Assembly (NCBI GenBank): GCA_024734495.1
Contig: JALMQS010000913.1
Location: forward strand, 1-64,000
Origin: Forficula auricularia
Lineage: Eukaryota > Arthropoda > Insecta > Dermaptera > Forficulidae
Length of the DNA: 64,000 bases
Reading direction: 5' to 3'
This document shows, in pieces, positions 63,132-64,000 of this stretch (position 1 is its first letter; every line of letters begins with the position of its first letter). The notes beneath the pieces were generated by a model. The model was not told the origin of the DNA and did not search any database. It was given only the letters and a program-made list of their open reading frames with translations. The translations under genes were made by a program, and so were the position numbers.

Positions 63132-63860
63132 CTAGCTGCAAGGCCCGCCTTCGGCGGCCCTCTTGCTGGCCAGGGAGCTACGCCCCCTGGACCCCCACCT
63201 CGTACCACCCCCGCTACACCCCTGGACAACAACCCCCGTACCATACCCGCTCACCACTCCCCACTATTCCCCCTGGACCCCACCCCCGATCCGTCCCACT
63301 TCACCAACCCCGCACCTAGTTTTTTCATTTCTAGCCTTCTAGTGGCCCATAGATTGATTATGTGTACAAAATTTGGTTGAATTTGCTCCAAAACCAAGAA
63401 TTTACATTTTTTGAGCCTTCCTCTATTTTGGATGCTTAGTTTTTGCATTTCTAGCTCTCTAGAGACTCACAGATTATGTATACAAAATTTGGCTGAGTTT
63501 GCTCCGATACCAAGAATTTACATTTTTTCACCCCCCCTTTTTGGGTGGTTTTTTCGGGGAATTTTTTTAAACAATAGTTGTCAGAAATCACATCCCCTAC
63601 AACAATACTCATAATAAAATCTGCCGTAGAGTTAATGGTTTAGGAGTTATTTGAAAATTTCCATTCTTGCGCCTCCCCAAACCCCATTTTGGGGTCAAAA
63701 TATCAAAACATTAAATAGCTAGAAACGTAAGTTAGAAGACATCTGATCCAAATATGAAATTTCATAATAATCCCTTCAGCCGTTTTTACTTCATTCGTGA
63801 GCAACTTTTCGCGGAAACCCCACATACAAACAGACAGACAGACATGAATTTGTAATATAG
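63132..63860 (-). mobile_element. Non-autonomous Helitron, family I (copy I4)
   Basis: On the minus strand the 3' end has the stem GGGCCGCC-GAA-GGCGGGCC, TTGCAG and the terminus CTAG followed by T, the canonical Helitron end. Then come a C-rich tract and two minisatellite units. The 5' end is degraded near 63850. The frame at 63117-63380 is a composition artefact. Confidence 0.75.
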
Positions 63861-63907
63861 CATATACCTTCTGCTGATTTTACGACTATACAACTGTATA
63901 TCGGGAT

Positions 63908-64000
63908 CAGTGGCGTGCGGTTCATGGATGCTGTGGATGAGCACATCCCTAAAATATCAAACATTTAGAGTATTTTCATAAATATAGGTCGATTTCAAAA
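63908..64000 (+). repeat. Family F repeat, start (copy F3)
   Basis: CAGTGGCGTGCGGTTCATGG and GATGCTGTGGATGAGC match F1/F2; the copy runs off the window. Confidence 0.75.

Overview
The window reads as AT-rich, repeat-saturated, non-coding chromosomal DNA of an arthropod, most likely an insect. The evidence is an insect-type (errantivirus-like) LTR retroelement with a baculovirus-F-like envelope, mariner and Tc1 elements, Penelope-like elements (PLEs) with GIY-YIG endonucleases, LINE 3' ends, and many short non-autonomous repeats. I found no complete host gene; two short GC-rich tracts (25474-25533 and 30328-30400) could be host exons. Almost every long open frame belongs to a mobile element. 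The four best-preserved coding regions are two identical-looking 827-residue PLE reverse transcriptase/endonuclease ORFs, one 342-residue Tc1 transposase split by a small intron, and the gag of the LTR element.

Layout. 1-8 kb: rolling-circle-like repeats (families A, C, D) with a PLE-derived palindrome that hosts a dead mariner (6955-8062). 8.1-10.1 kb: a truncated PLE (family P2) with inverted arms and a 12-bp target-site duplication. 10.4-11.9 kb: Tc1 element. 13-17 kb: repeats, a second dead mariner, a 697-bp hAT MITE. 17.4-25.5 kb: LTR element with near-identical LTRs. 25.9-41.7 kb: a family B repeat split by a hAT element (ends at 26043 and 40958) that has itself absorbed about 13 kb of nested Helitrons, MITEs, a LINE end and family A copies. 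42.9-52.4 kb: a 9.4-kb inverted array of four PLE copies (family P1). 53.4-55.3 kb: a 1.9-kb hAT element with an exact 8-bp duplication. 55.6-64 kb: more P2, D, Helitron, LINE, A and F copies.

Two themes connect the window. (1) The PLE families carry hammerhead-ribozyme-like motifs (CTGANGA, stem II, GAAA) in their terminal repeats. They insert with 9-12 bp target-site duplications that can be read directly here, and they appear as palindromic, tail-out units from 9.4 kb down to 308 bp. (2) Families A, B and D (and, less strictly, C) share one plan: an 11-15 bp terminal inverted repeat starting at the 5' end after a T run (ACTTT... in A, B and D), its partner subterminal at the 3' end, then a short hairpin and a CAG[T/C]T[T/G]ATTT-like end. 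This matches non-autonomous Helentron-type rolling-circle elements. A tandem duplication at 30.4-32.4 kb supplies an apparent empty site for one of them.

Coordinates of repeat edges are read by eye and can be off by several bases. Family letters (A-G, I, P1, P2, E) are local names.
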